Positions 1-5,930 are shown, counted from the stretch's first letter. The stretch: DNA of 8,548 nucleotides from an uncultured Oscillospiraceae bacterium (GCA_934408835.1 CAKRVU010000042.1:1-8548), one strand, 5' to 3'. The notes: a model not told the origin generated them from the letters alone. A program made the numbers and translations.

Positions 1-118
1 ATGGGAAACTTCTAATAGGCTCGTTTACAAGCAGCAAGTAACAAACTCTACGCAAGTATCAGGTCGTACGAATGAAACGTGATGCGTGGCTCGTAACAAA
101 GGGTTATACCCGTCTATG

Positions 119-142
119 AAAAACCCCCGGCTTTGCCGGGGG
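119..142 (-). terminator. Intrinsic terminator of the membrane-protein pair operon
   Basis: Bases 124-131 and 135-142 form a perfect 8-bp GC-rich stem (CCCCCGGC / GCCGGGGG) around a three-base loop. Read on the minus strand the stem is followed directly by five T (119-123). It lies 17 bases past the stop codon of the minus-strand gene at 160-840, the expected place for its rho-independent terminator. On the plus strand no T-run follows, so it is probably one-directional. Confidence 0.93.
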
Positions 143-159
143 ATACTTATTGATCTGAT

Positions 160-840
160 TTATACAGGAGAAGCTTGGTTGTCTAGCTGCCCTTTCTGAA
201 AAGGCGGTTTAGGCAGACTGACGAGAAGGAGAATCGGCGGCAAAAAGAAGAGACCGAAGAGAGAGCCGATGATGGCAAGTATCAAAAAGGTGACGGCAGA
301 TTTTTGGTTGTTTTCCCGATAAAGCGTATTGTAGTTGACCATCATTAGCACAAAATTGCAAACAGAAATGGCAACAAACAGAACCAGAAACACAAAAGTT
401 GCTGTCAATTCCGGGACGATAGATGAGAACAGATAGGTAATGTACTCTTCGTCCAATTGCAGCAAAGAGGGATAGGACAGCAGCTCACTTATAAACGTCA
501 CAGAGGATTGAATCATTAATATGACGGAAATCCATAGGCTCAGCGTTCGTAAAATGGAAAGGATGAGAAAGATGATTCGACGAGCAGAAGTACGATTTTG
601 TTTTTGTCGTAGTCGGTCTCCGGTAAGACCAAACAGGTAGTTGCGGGCAAACGGAATCCATGCCAGCCAAGGATGCGCACACTTTTGACGAGCGGCCGTT
701 TTGTAAAGACCAATGCCGAAGAGAATATACTGAGCGAACAAAAACAGCACTACAACAACAAAGAGAAAGAAGAAAGCGCCAAACAAAAGTGAAAAAGTTG
801 ATTCGATGGGGGCGGGCTGTGTAATATAACTATAGTCCAT
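160..840 (-). CDS. Four-helix membrane protein of unknown function, paralog of its upstream neighbour
   Basis: A 226-residue hydrophobic protein with four probable membrane segments (about residues 16-45, 89-112, 147-171 and 183-207). After helix 1 there is a cytoplasmic-type loop with HPWLAWIP (56-63), then YLFG and a basic QNRTSARR stretch. Helix 4 is preceded by NTLYRE (171-176) and KSA (180-182) and followed by a proline-rich SLPKPPF tail. I recognise this pattern from uncharacterised clostridial membrane proteins but know of no demonstrated function. The start at 840 is supported by AAGGAA about 13 bases upstream on the minus strand. It is the second gene of an operon, 25 bases after the stop of its paralog (866-1501), and ends in a strong terminator. 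Transport or sensing roles would be guesses. Confidence 0.85.
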   Translation of the reverse strand: MDYSYITQPAPIESTFSLLFGAFFFLFVVVVLFLFAQYILFGIGLYKTAARQKCAHPWLAWIPFARNYLFGLTGDRLRQKQNRTSARRIIFLILSILRTLSLWISVILMIQSSVTFISELLSYPSLLQLDEEYITYLFSSIVPELTATFVFLVLFVAISVCNFVLMMVNYNTLYRENNQKSAVTFLILAIIGSLFGLFFLPPILLLVSLPKPPFQKGQLDNQASPV

Positions 841-865
841 AATATCGACAGTTCCTTTTCTATTA

Positions 866-1501
866 TCATTGGTTGGGAGACTGATAGCTGCTGGTGGAGT
901 TTAAAACTTCAAATTGAGGGGTATTTTTGCAGGCGATTAAAACAAAAATCGGAGCAAAGAAGTTGAGACCTAATAACAATACGCAGAGAAAAACGATTAG
1001 CAGATAAATTCCAGCCGATTTCGGGGCGTATTCTTTATAGAGCGTATACCACGAAAGGAATTGGAACACCAGTGCGATGATAGACGAAGCAAAGGATAAC
1101 AGGGCGAGTACCGCAGAAAAGATCAGAACTCCGGCATTGGGCTGCGACAGATATGCGACGACGGAAATAGAGTTAAAGTTGGTGGTGCTGATGGTTTCCA
1201 TAATATCAGAAAAAATAGGAATCATCAAAGCTGTGGCAATTATCATAAGAACCACAGAGAGAATGGAAAACAGAAGCAGCAGCGTTCCGTGGCGGGATCG
1301 GTTATTATACTTTGCGTTAATATCGTCTGCTACCGTACCAATCGTATAAACCTGGACAAGGGGGATACAAGCAATCCAGGGATGAGGGAGCCCTCTTTTT
1401 TTGGCAAGAGGATAGTAGGCAACCGCAGTCAATATAAAAGCTGCGAGATAACCGACAGAAGTGATTAAGATAGAAAATTCTGACAAAAAGTTTAAAAGCA
1501 T
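866..1501 (-). CDS. Four-helix membrane protein of unknown function, first gene of the paralog pair
   Basis: A 211-residue protein when started at 1501, chosen over the longer open frame (to 1609) because AAGGAG lies 8 bases upstream (1510-1515) and a perfect sigma-A promoter sits inside the would-be extension. Four membrane segments are predicted near residues 10-30, 72-95, 123-150 and 164-189. It shares with the downstream gene HPWIACIP (40-47), a YNNRSR basic loop (65-70), YTLYKE (152-157), KSA (161-163), an aromatic-rich last helix ending FFAPIF and a TPQF tail. The two proteins are therefore ancient tandem duplicates, diverged but collinear. Function is unknown; the conserved HPW-x-A-x-IP loop and TLY-x-E motif are the likely functional positions. 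They may form a heteromer, since they are co-transcribed, but that is inference. Confidence 0.85.
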   Translation of the reverse strand: MLLNFLSEFSILITSVGYLAAFILTAVAYYPLAKKRGLPHPWIACIPLVQVYTIGTVADDINAKYNNRSRHGTLLLLFSILSVVLMIIATALMIPIFSDIMETISTTNFNSISVVAYLSQPNAGVLIFSAVLALLSFASSIIALVFQFLSWYTLYKEYAPKSAGIYLLIVFLCVLLLGLNFFAPIFVLIACKNTPQFEVLNSTSSYQSPNQ

Positions 1502-1532
1502 ATCAATATCTCCTTTTTCTTTTGATACTGTC

Positions 1533-1561
1533 ATTATAGCAGAAAAAAAGGAGACTGTCAA
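1533..1561 (-). promoter_or_regulatory. Consensus sigma-A promoter for the membrane-protein pair
   Basis: On the minus strand TTGACA (1556-1561) and TATAAT (1533-1538) are separated by exactly 17 bases, a perfect match to both consensus hexamers. Transcription should start near 1526, giving a leader of about 25 bases that contains AAGGAG (1510-1515) before the ATG at 1501. This fixes the start of the first gene and predicts strong constitutive expression, unless a regulator binds the 38-base gap shared with the divergent promoter at 1600-1628. Confidence 0.92.
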
Positions 1562-1599
1562 ACATTTTATAAAAAAGGAAGGTAAGAACAAAAAATATC

Positions 1600-1628
1600 T
1601 TGCGGACAAATGACGAAAGGTGTATGAT
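1600..1628 (+). promoter_or_regulatory. Sigma-A promoter for the two-helix membrane protein
   Basis: TTGCGG (1600-1605) and TATGAT (1623-1628) with a 17-base spacer, each close to consensus. The predicted start near 1635 leaves a leader of about 65 bases before the GTG at 1699. It points away from the minus-strand promoter at 1533-1561, so the two form a compact divergent promoter region. Confidence 0.7.
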
Positions 1629-1698
1629 AGAACTAGTAGATGATACAGTGGGAGTGTTGCCGCAAAAAGACTGATACAATGAAAACAGGAGGTAAAAA

Positions 1699-2169
1699 GT
1701 GAAGACGATAAAACAGACAGTTTTGAAAAAATTGAACCCGAAGGAAAAGAAAAAGGAAGGAATTTATCTGCTTGTCGGTTTCGGATTGTTTTTTCTTATC
1801 TATTTTCTTTCTCTTATCATAGGGGATTTTGCGTGGATGGGGTATCTGGCGGCAGTCGTTGTCGTCTATCTCCTTTATCGGACAATATTATATAGTAACA
1901 TTCGGTATGACTATCAGATTTCAGAGGGGCGGTTTCTGGTTATTTGCAAGAGGGGGCGGAAGAAAGAAATCCTTTGCGATATTTTACTCACTCAGGTGAA
2001 AGGATTGAGAAAACCAGGTGATAAGGAAGCAAATGTTACGGCCATTGCGGGAGATCGCGATCCTGATAATTTGTTATTGCTTTGGGAGGAGGGTGAAACG
2101 GAACGAAGTTTGCTATTCGCCCCCAACGATTCTATTTTAAGAGTGATCAAGGCTTATTGCAAGGGTTAG
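1699..2169 (+). CDS. Small two-helix membrane protein with a cytoplasmic PH-like or beta-rich domain (hypothetical)
   Basis: A 156-residue protein starting at GTG 1699, six bases after a perfect AGGAGG (1687-1692). The first 20 residues are strongly basic (KKLNPKEKKKE), then two membrane segments (about 22-42 and 45-65) separated by a short turn. The rest (about 68-156) is soluble, with alternating hydrophobic strands and an ending FAPNDSILRVIKAY that looks like a C-terminal helix. That arrangement of two helices plus a beta-rich domain with a closing helix is what bacterial PH-like membrane proteins show, but I see no decisive motif, so the domain call is tentative. It has its own promoter and an AT-rich terminator-like hairpin at its stop. 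No function can be assigned. Confidence 0.8.
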   Translation: MKTIKQTVLKKLNPKEKKKEGIYLLVGFGLFFLIYFLSLIIGDFAWMGYLAAVVVVYLLYRTILYSNIRYDYQISEGRFLVICKRGRKKEILCDILLTQVKGLRKPGDKEANVTAIAGDRDPDNLLLLWEEGETERSLLFAPNDSILRVIKAYCKG

Positions 2170-2194
2170 TCAAAATCAATAAATTTTGCTTTTT
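2168..2194 (+). terminator. Probable AT-rich terminator after the two-helix membrane protein
   Basis: CAAAAT (2171-2176) and ATTTTG (2183-2188) pair around a six-base loop. AG/CT pairs extend the stem past a single bulged T, and five T follow (2190-2194). The stem begins at the stop codon. It is AT-rich and weak, so read-through toward the peptidase gene is possible. Confidence 0.45.
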
Positions 2195-2283
2195 AATAGT
2201 CGAGCGTTTTGTGCGATAGAGGGAAAAATGTCGAATTTTCTCAAAAAGATTGCAAATTAGAAGAAAAACAAAGGAAAATACGG

Positions 2284-2289
2284 TATAAT
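2284..2289 (+). promoter_or_regulatory. Probable -10 element of the M23 peptidase gene
   Basis: A perfect TATAAT at 2284-2289, 39 bases before the start codon. At 16-18 bases upstream there is only A-rich sequence with no recognisable -35 hexamer; the nearest candidate, TTGCAA at 2250-2255, is 28 bases away and too distant. Either the promoter depends on an activator, or it is weak at baseline. The predicted start is near 2296. Confidence 0.5.
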
Positions 2290-2300
2290 GGAAATCACTT

Positions 2301-2317
2301 TGTAACTAATTTGTAAT
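2301..2317 (+). promoter_or_regulatory. WalR (YycF)-type operator in the leader of the M23 peptidase
   Basis: TGTAAC (2301-2306), five bases, TGTAAT (2312-2317): an exact fit to the WalR consensus TGTWAH-N5-TGTWAH. WalRK is the essential two-component system of Firmicutes that controls peptidoglycan hydrolases, and the gene just downstream encodes one. The box lies about +6 to +22 from the predicted start and abuts the ribosome binding site (GGAGG, 2320-2324), a position that fits repression better than activation. PhoP of the Pho regulon uses similar direct repeats, so it is the main alternative. Confidence 0.6.
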
Positions 2318-2328
2318 TTGGAGGAAAA

Positions 2329-3897
2329 ATGATGTTATCCTTTCTGCAAAAATGGATTCAAAAGCTTTCGGCTTTGGCTGGTTTCCTTCGATCAGTCGGA
2401 AGACAGACCATCTCATTTTTATCCCCTGTACGACAAAAACTCAATCGAGTGCTTCGGCATGGGTTGCAACGGGCGGCAGTCTTGTTCCAAAGATTCGGAG
2501 CGTCGGTTCATCAATGGTTTCTTAAGACAAGGATAAACTCGATTCAGAAAAAGTTTTTCCGTCCTGGGCTGAGAAGACGCTTTTTGGGAGCGACTGTAGT
2601 GGCATTTGCCGTCTGCATGACAATCGTTTTTACCAGTTTTTATCATATTCAATATGCGATTGCGGTTGAAAAGAACGGCGAAGTAGTCGCTTATATTAAA
2701 GATGAGCAGACTTATCAGGAAGCGCAAAATATGCTTGCACAGCAGCTGATTGACGTTCCGATGGAAAGGGCGGAAATCACCTCTTTGCCAAAGCGGCAGG
2801 CAACGCACGAGTTGAAAGTTACCAGCGTTCCGGACAATATGCCACTTGAAGATGAAGCGCAATTGGCGGAGACACTTTTGGAGGCGGCAGATCAGGATAT
2901 CACTTCTGCAACAGGACTCTATGTGGACGGCGTTTTTTATGGTGCTGTAGCTGATGCAGATATTTTGGAACAGACGCTTGCGCAGATGGAGGAAAACTAT
3001 GCGGTGCAGCAGGGTGTTCCTACAGAGGCTGTTTCAGTCAAAAACGACGTGGAATTTCGTGATGGCTTATATTTGACAAATTGTATTCAAGAAGGCGATC
3101 AGCTTGTCTCGCTGATGCAAAGTGAGGTGCAGACAGAAGAGTATTATACCATTCAAGAAGGCGATACTTTGCTTTCTGTGTCTGCTCAAACAGGCGTGGA
3201 TTATGATTTGCTCACTTCTTTGAATCCCGGATTGGATGAAGTCAGTCTGCAAATCGGACAGCAACTTTTGACTTCGCAGTCAAAACCTTTGATATCTCTT
3301 TCGGCGGTGAAACAGGTTGAATCTGAACAGGAGGTTCCCTATTCGCAGGAGCGTCGAGAAAACAGCAATTTGGAAAAGGGAACGACCAATGTGTTGCAGA
3401 CTGGTGAAAATGGATTGATTCAGGTTTGCGAGCAGATTGAGATAGTCGATGGACAGCAGACGAGTTCTACTGTCCTGTCGCAGGAGACGATAAAGAACGC
3501 TGTACCGGAGATCATTGAGGTCGGCGTAAAAGAAGGCGGAGACTTGATCCGCCCATTAAATACCGGATATGTCAGTCAGGGTTATAGCAGCTCTCACCAG
3601 GCAGTTGACATTGCCGCCCCTACAGGCACAGCAGTGCATGCCGCAGCAGGTGGGACAGTCACATATGCCTCTTGGTATTCTACATACGGCAATTGCGTTA
3701 TCATAGATCATGGTAACGGAAAGCAAACCCTCTATGCTCACCTGTCTGAAATTGATGTAAAGGTAGGTCAGAAGGTCAGCCAGGGCAGTACAATCGGTCT
3801 GGTTGGAAGCACTGGAAACTCAACAGGACCACACCTTCACTTTGAGGTTCGCGTTGGCGGGCAAAAGGTCAACCCATTCAGTTATTGTAAAATTTAA
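2329..3897 (+). CDS. Membrane-anchored LysM-G5-M23 peptidoglycan endopeptidase
   Basis: A 522-residue type II membrane protein predicted to cut peptide cross-bridges of the cell wall. In order: a basic cytoplasmic tail (1-84), one membrane helix (about 85-107), two copies of a module of about 75 residues (roughly 111-188 and 195-267), a LysM peptidoglycan-binding domain (272-316, YYTIQEGDTLLSVSAQTG followed by LNPGLD), a G5-like domain (about 325-400) and a C-terminal M23 domain (about 407-520). All M23 zinc and catalytic residues are visible: H423 and D427 (H-x3-D), H471 in YAHLS, and H502/H504 in GPHLHFEV, so it should be active. ATG occurs twice in a row; the second (2332) has the better spacing (7 bases) to GGAGG, so either may be used. 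A WalR-type box sits in the leader. No clear terminator follows. Confidence 0.93.
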   Translation: MMLSFLQKWIQKLSALAGFLRSVGRQTISFLSPVRQKLNRVLRHGLQRAAVLFQRFGASVHQWFLKTRINSIQKKFFRPGLRRRFLGATVVAFAVCMTIVFTSFYHIQYAIAVEKNGEVVAYIKDEQTYQEAQNMLAQQLIDVPMERAEITSLPKRQATHELKVTSVPDNMPLEDEAQLAETLLEAADQDITSATGLYVDGVFYGAVADADILEQTLAQMEENYAVQQGVPTEAVSVKNDVEFRDGLYLTNCIQEGDQLVSLMQSEVQTEEYYTIQEGDTLLSVSAQTGVDYDLLTSLNPGLDEVSLQIGQQLLTSQSKPLISLSAVKQVESEQEVPYSQERRENSNLEKGTTNVLQTGENGLIQVCEQIEIVDGQQTSSTVLSQETIKNAVPEIIEVGVKEGGDLIRPLNTGYVSQGYSSSHQAVDIAAPTGTAVHAAAGGTVTYASWYSTYGNCVIIDHGNGKQTLYAHLSEIDVKVGQKVSQGSTIGLVGSTGNSTGPHLHFEVRVGGQKVNPFSYCKI

Positions 3898-3950
3898 TGG
3901 ATCGATTTCTTCTGATCGGTTCTGACGATGACAAAAATATGCTCTCACTA

Positions 3951-3983
3951 CCTGTGCTGGCGTGCGCCAGGGTGGTGGGGGCA
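3951..3983 (+). repeat. Degenerate upstream relic of the tandem repeat
   Basis: Bases 3951-3983 resemble the GC-rich leading part of the repeat copies further on (CCTGTGCTGGCGTGCG here against CCTATACTGGCGCGCG at 4017-4032, with a G-rich stretch ending in GGGGGCA or AGGGGCA following in each). The stem-loop part is absent. It contains its own hairpin, CTGGCG/CGCCAG (3957-3970), not followed by a T-run. It may be the decayed first unit of the array. Confidence 0.3.
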
Positions 3984-4001
3984 TGTTGTTGTGATGAGAC
4001 C

Positions 4002-4149
4002 AGTTTGATGTCCTTGCCTATACTGGCGCGCGTGTGTTGACAGGGGCACTGCGCAATGAAAAGCTTTCGGCTGATTGCAGAATTTGTTCTATTCCGGGAA
4101 TCGTTGAAAGCTCGAAATTGTGGAAATGTACATCATTTTGGGTTATGGG
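4002..4149 (+). repeat. Tandem structured repeat, copy A
   Basis: First of two adjacent units of about 150 bases. It begins near TTTGATGTCCTTGCC, passes through a GC-rich stretch and TGTTGACAGGGGCA (4035-4048), then a core that is almost identical to copy B (about 4055-4116, a few differences in 62 bases), then a divergent AT-rich tail. The core differs from copy B by a one-base gap (GCAG-AATT here, GCAGGAATT there), which shifts every reading frame, so the conservation is not that of a protein. It fills the 526-base gap between the M23 peptidase and the MATE transporter. I do not recognise it as a named element. Confidence 0.8.
4062..4112 (+). other. Conserved stem-loop in repeat copy A
   Basis: AGCTTTCGGC-T-GATT (4062-4076) pairs with AATC-GTTGAAAGCT (4099-4112): 14 base pairs with one bulged T, two of them G-U on the plus strand. 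An inner GAAT/ATTC pairing can shorten the loop. The G-U pairs would be A-C mismatches in minus-strand RNA, so the plus strand is the better candidate for a folded transcript. No T-run follows, so it is not a standard terminator. Confidence 0.6.
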
Positions 4150-4306
4150 TATTGTAATATCTTGCCATGCTGCGTGTGGTGCGGGTGCTGACAGGGGCAA
4201 TCGCATAATGAAAAGCTTTCGGCTGATTGCAGGAATTTGTTCTATTCTAGGAATCGTTGAAAGCTCGAAACCGCGGGAATGTTGATTATTTTGTTTTAGG
4301 GATATT
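4150..4306 (+). repeat. Tandem structured repeat, copy B
   Basis: Second unit, offset 148-153 bases from copy A. It runs from TATTGTAATATCTTGCC through TGCTGACAGGGGCAAT (4186-4201), the near-identical core (about 4207-4269) and an AT-rich tail ending GATATT (4301-4306). The differences from copy A lie mainly outside the stem-loop arms, while the arms are identical, which suggests either recent duplication or selection on the structure. The following TTTTAGTAAAGG may be the beginning of an aborted third unit. The MATE promoter starts 43 bases after it. Confidence 0.8.
4214..4265 (+). other. Conserved stem-loop in repeat copy B
   Basis: The same 14-bp bulged stem as in copy A: arms 4214-4228 and 4252-4265. 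The loop is one base longer and keeps the inner GAAT (4233-4236)/ATTC (4244-4247) pairing. Both arms are unchanged between the copies. Confidence 0.6.
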
Positions 4307-4348
4307 TTAGTAAAGGAATCATACTGTTTGGCGATTATCAATCAATAT

Positions 4349-4377
4349 TTGCCATTTTCACTGTAAGATGATATACT
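4349..4377 (+). promoter_or_regulatory. Sigma-A promoter of the MATE transporter gene
   Basis: TTGCCA (4349-4354) and TATACT (4372-4377) with a 17-base spacer, plus a TG at 4369-4370 that makes an extended -10. The predicted start is near 4384, about 40 bases before the ATG at 4424. It lies downstream of both repeat copies, so the repeats are not needed as the leader of this transcript. Confidence 0.8.
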
Positions 4378-4385
4378 GATATATC
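4370..4385. promoter_or_regulatory. Palindrome over the -10 and start site of the MATE promoter, possible operator
   Basis: GATATA (4370-4375), four bases, TATATC (4380-4385): a perfect 6-4-6 inverted repeat covering the -10 and the predicted start. A repressor bound here would block transcription, as is common for efflux genes. The arms are short and AT-rich, so chance is a real possibility, and no regulator gene is adjacent. Confidence 0.35.
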
Positions 4386-4423
4386 GTGTGCTGAAACATT
4401 GAGCTAGAAGGAGGTATCGTAAT

Positions 4424-5800
4424 ATGGAAGGAAAAATACAAAGGCGGCAGCTCGATTTGCTTCACGGCTCCATTTGGAATAAGATTCCTCTGTTCGCGCT
4501 GCCGGTGGCGGCAACCGCCATCCTGGAGCAGTTGTTTAATGCGTCGGATGTGGCGGTGGTCGGAAACTTTACCGGAGCAGAAAGCGAGGCGGCCGTAGCT
4601 GCAGTGGGCGCAAACAGCCCGATTGTTGGTTTGATCTTGAATCTGTTCATAGGCATTGCTCTGGGTGCAAATGTAGTGATTGCGCATGCGGTTGGTCAAG
4701 GGGACAAGGATTCTGTACAAAAAGCTGCGCATACTTCGATCATTGTGGCTCTTCTCGGAGGAGTGGCAGTTGCCGTTTTAGGAGAGTTGGTTGCTGCACC
4801 GCTCTTGGGATTGCTGCATGTGCCGGATGAGGTTTTCCCGATGGCGCTTTTGTACCTGCGAATCTATCTTGTGGGAATGCCCGTCATCCTTTTATATAAC
4901 TTTGAGGCGGCAATTTTCCGGAGTGTTGGTGAAACGAAAGTTCCTTTGCTTGCGCTGGCGGTTTCCGGCGTTTTGAACGTTATATTGAATCTGTTCTTTG
5001 TCGCTGTGTTACATATGACGGTAGATGGAGTGGCTATTGCAACTGTAATTTCCAATGCCGTCAGTGCAACCGTTCTATACCGCAGACTGCGGAGCACGAC
5101 GCGTGAGATTCACATTGAACCTAAAAATTTACGGATTGATCCGGGAAGTCTGAAACGGATTTTGCGAATTGGGGTGCCTGCGGGGCTTCAAGGCGGTGTG
5201 TTTGCCGTTTCCAACATTGTCGTGCAGTCTGCCATCAACAGCCTGGGGACAGTGGTTATGGCGGCGTCCAGCGCGGCATTCAACATTGAAATCATCACCT
5301 ATGATATTCTCAACTCATTCAGCCAGGCATGCACCACCTTTGTGGGACAGAACTTCGGAGCGGGGGAACTGAAACGATGCAAAAAAACGCCGGCACTTTG
5401 CCTGATGGAGGGTGCAGCTGTGTTGGCGGTGGCGATTGTGGCAATCCTGTTTTTCGGGCACTCGTTGCTTGCTCTTTTCAACCGCGATCCTGAAGTAATT
5501 TCAACCGGTTATATACGCCTGATGACGGTGGTGCCGGCGCACGCCTTCTGCTTGTTTTATGAAGTGATGTCCGGGTATTTGAGAGGCTTCGGTATCTCTT
5601 TGGTTCCGGCTATTTTAACATCTGTAGGTGTATGCGGGATTCGTATCGGCTGGATTCAGTGGGTGTTCCCGATCAATCGGACATTCCAAACAATTATGTT
5701 GGTGTATCCGATTAGCCTTGCGACGACGGCTCTACTCATCCTAGCCGCGCTCCTTTTCTTCCGTCCATCGCACAGGTTTTCTGAGTTGCAGAAAAGCTGA
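4424..5800 (+). CDS. MATE-family multidrug/cation efflux transporter
   Basis: A 458-residue inner-membrane antiporter of the MATE family (PF01554 twice), the usual length. Start at 4424 follows AAGGAGG (4408-4414) by 9 bases. The N-lobe shows IWNKIPLFALP (17-27), the family's SDVAVVGNFTG (41-51), GANVVIAHAVGQGD (81-94) and FRSVGETKVPL (165-175). The C-lobe starts near residue 247 with RIGVPAGLQGG (248-258) and carries VGQNFGAGELKRCKK (307-321). These match NorM/MepA/DinF-type transporters that export cationic compounds in exchange for sodium or protons; the substrate cannot be told from sequence. Its promoter and a possible operator are just upstream and no co-transcribed gene follows. I see no convincing terminator directly after it; the hairpin at 6049-6079 might serve both convergent transcripts. 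Confidence 0.93.
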   Translation: MEGKIQRRQLDLLHGSIWNKIPLFALPVAATAILEQLFNASDVAVVGNFTGAESEAAVAAVGANSPIVGLILNLFIGIALGANVVIAHAVGQGDKDSVQKAAHTSIIVALLGGVAVAVLGELVAAPLLGLLHVPDEVFPMALLYLRIYLVGMPVILLYNFEAAIFRSVGETKVPLLALAVSGVLNVILNLFFVAVLHMTVDGVAIATVISNAVSATVLYRRLRSTTREIHIEPKNLRIDPGSLKRILRIGVPAGLQGGVFAVSNIVVQSAINSLGTVVMAASSAAFNIEIITYDILNSFSQACTTFVGQNFGAGELKRCKKTPALCLMEGAAVLAVAIVAILFFGHSLLALFNRDPEVISTGYIRLMTVVPAHAFCLFYEVMSGYLRGFGISLVPAILTSVGVCGIRIGWIQWVFPINRTFQTIMLVYPISLATTALLILAALLFFRPSHRFSELQKS

Positions 5801-5867
5801 CGAGAATGAAACGGGTAGAGAAAAACAAATGGTTTTGCCCGATGCCTGATGGTAACATTGGAGCTAT

Positions 5868-5930
5868 CTTATTGGATCTGATTGGATAGGGGCAGCAGCT
5901 TGGTTGTCCGAGTTGCCTTGGCGGGAATCG
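5868..5930 (-). repeat. Relic resembling the 3' end of the 160-840 membrane-protein gene
   Basis: On the plus strand CTTATT, GATCTGATT (5875-5883) and AGCTTGGTTGTC (5897-5908) recur in the same order and almost the same spacing at 146-183, the end of the first gene and its downstream flank. Read on the minus strand in the matching frame it gives QGNSDNQAA, against KGQLDNQAS in the gene. There is no open frame of useful length upstream, so it is either a decayed third paralog's tail or a small duplicated segment. Together with the terminator at 6042-6079 it is all I can identify in the gene-free stretch 5801-6132. Confidence 0.5.

Noticed and set aside
2..82. Open frame of 26 codons running in from the left edge on the plus strand
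   Set aside because: Too short, with no recognisable sequence or terminator on its strand; could be the tail of an outside gene but cannot be supported.
18..100. Direct repeat GGCTCGT at 18-24 and 88-94
   Set aside because: Seven bases only, with no supporting structure.
1502..1609. Longer N-terminus for the first membrane-protein gene
   Set aside because: It would span a perfect promoter and lacks a ribosome binding site, while the 1501 start has AAGGAG at 8 bases.
2228..2260. Ten-codon leader frame MSNFLKKIAN before the peptidase gene
   Set aside because: A GAGGG lies upstream, but it lies before the predicted -10, no promoter for it is seen, and frames this short arise often by chance.
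2419..2862. 147-codon minus-strand frame inside the peptidase gene, and similar shadows inside the MATE, QueG-like and acyltransferase-family genes
   Set aside because: They lie antisense or out of frame within genes with clear family motifs and have no start signals of their own.
3957..3970. CTGGCG/CGCCAG hairpin after the peptidase gene as its terminator
   Set aside because: The loop is only two bases and no T-run follows on either strand.
4034..4285. Plus-strand 83-codon frame across the tandem repeat
   Set aside because: The two repeat units are read in different frames because of an indel, there is no ribosome binding site, and the conservation is explained by the stem-loop.
4018..4341. 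Minus-strand 107-codon frame across the tandem repeat
   Set aside because: The shared peptide FELSTIP appears in both units but the frames diverge after it at the indel; no start signals and no family resemblance.
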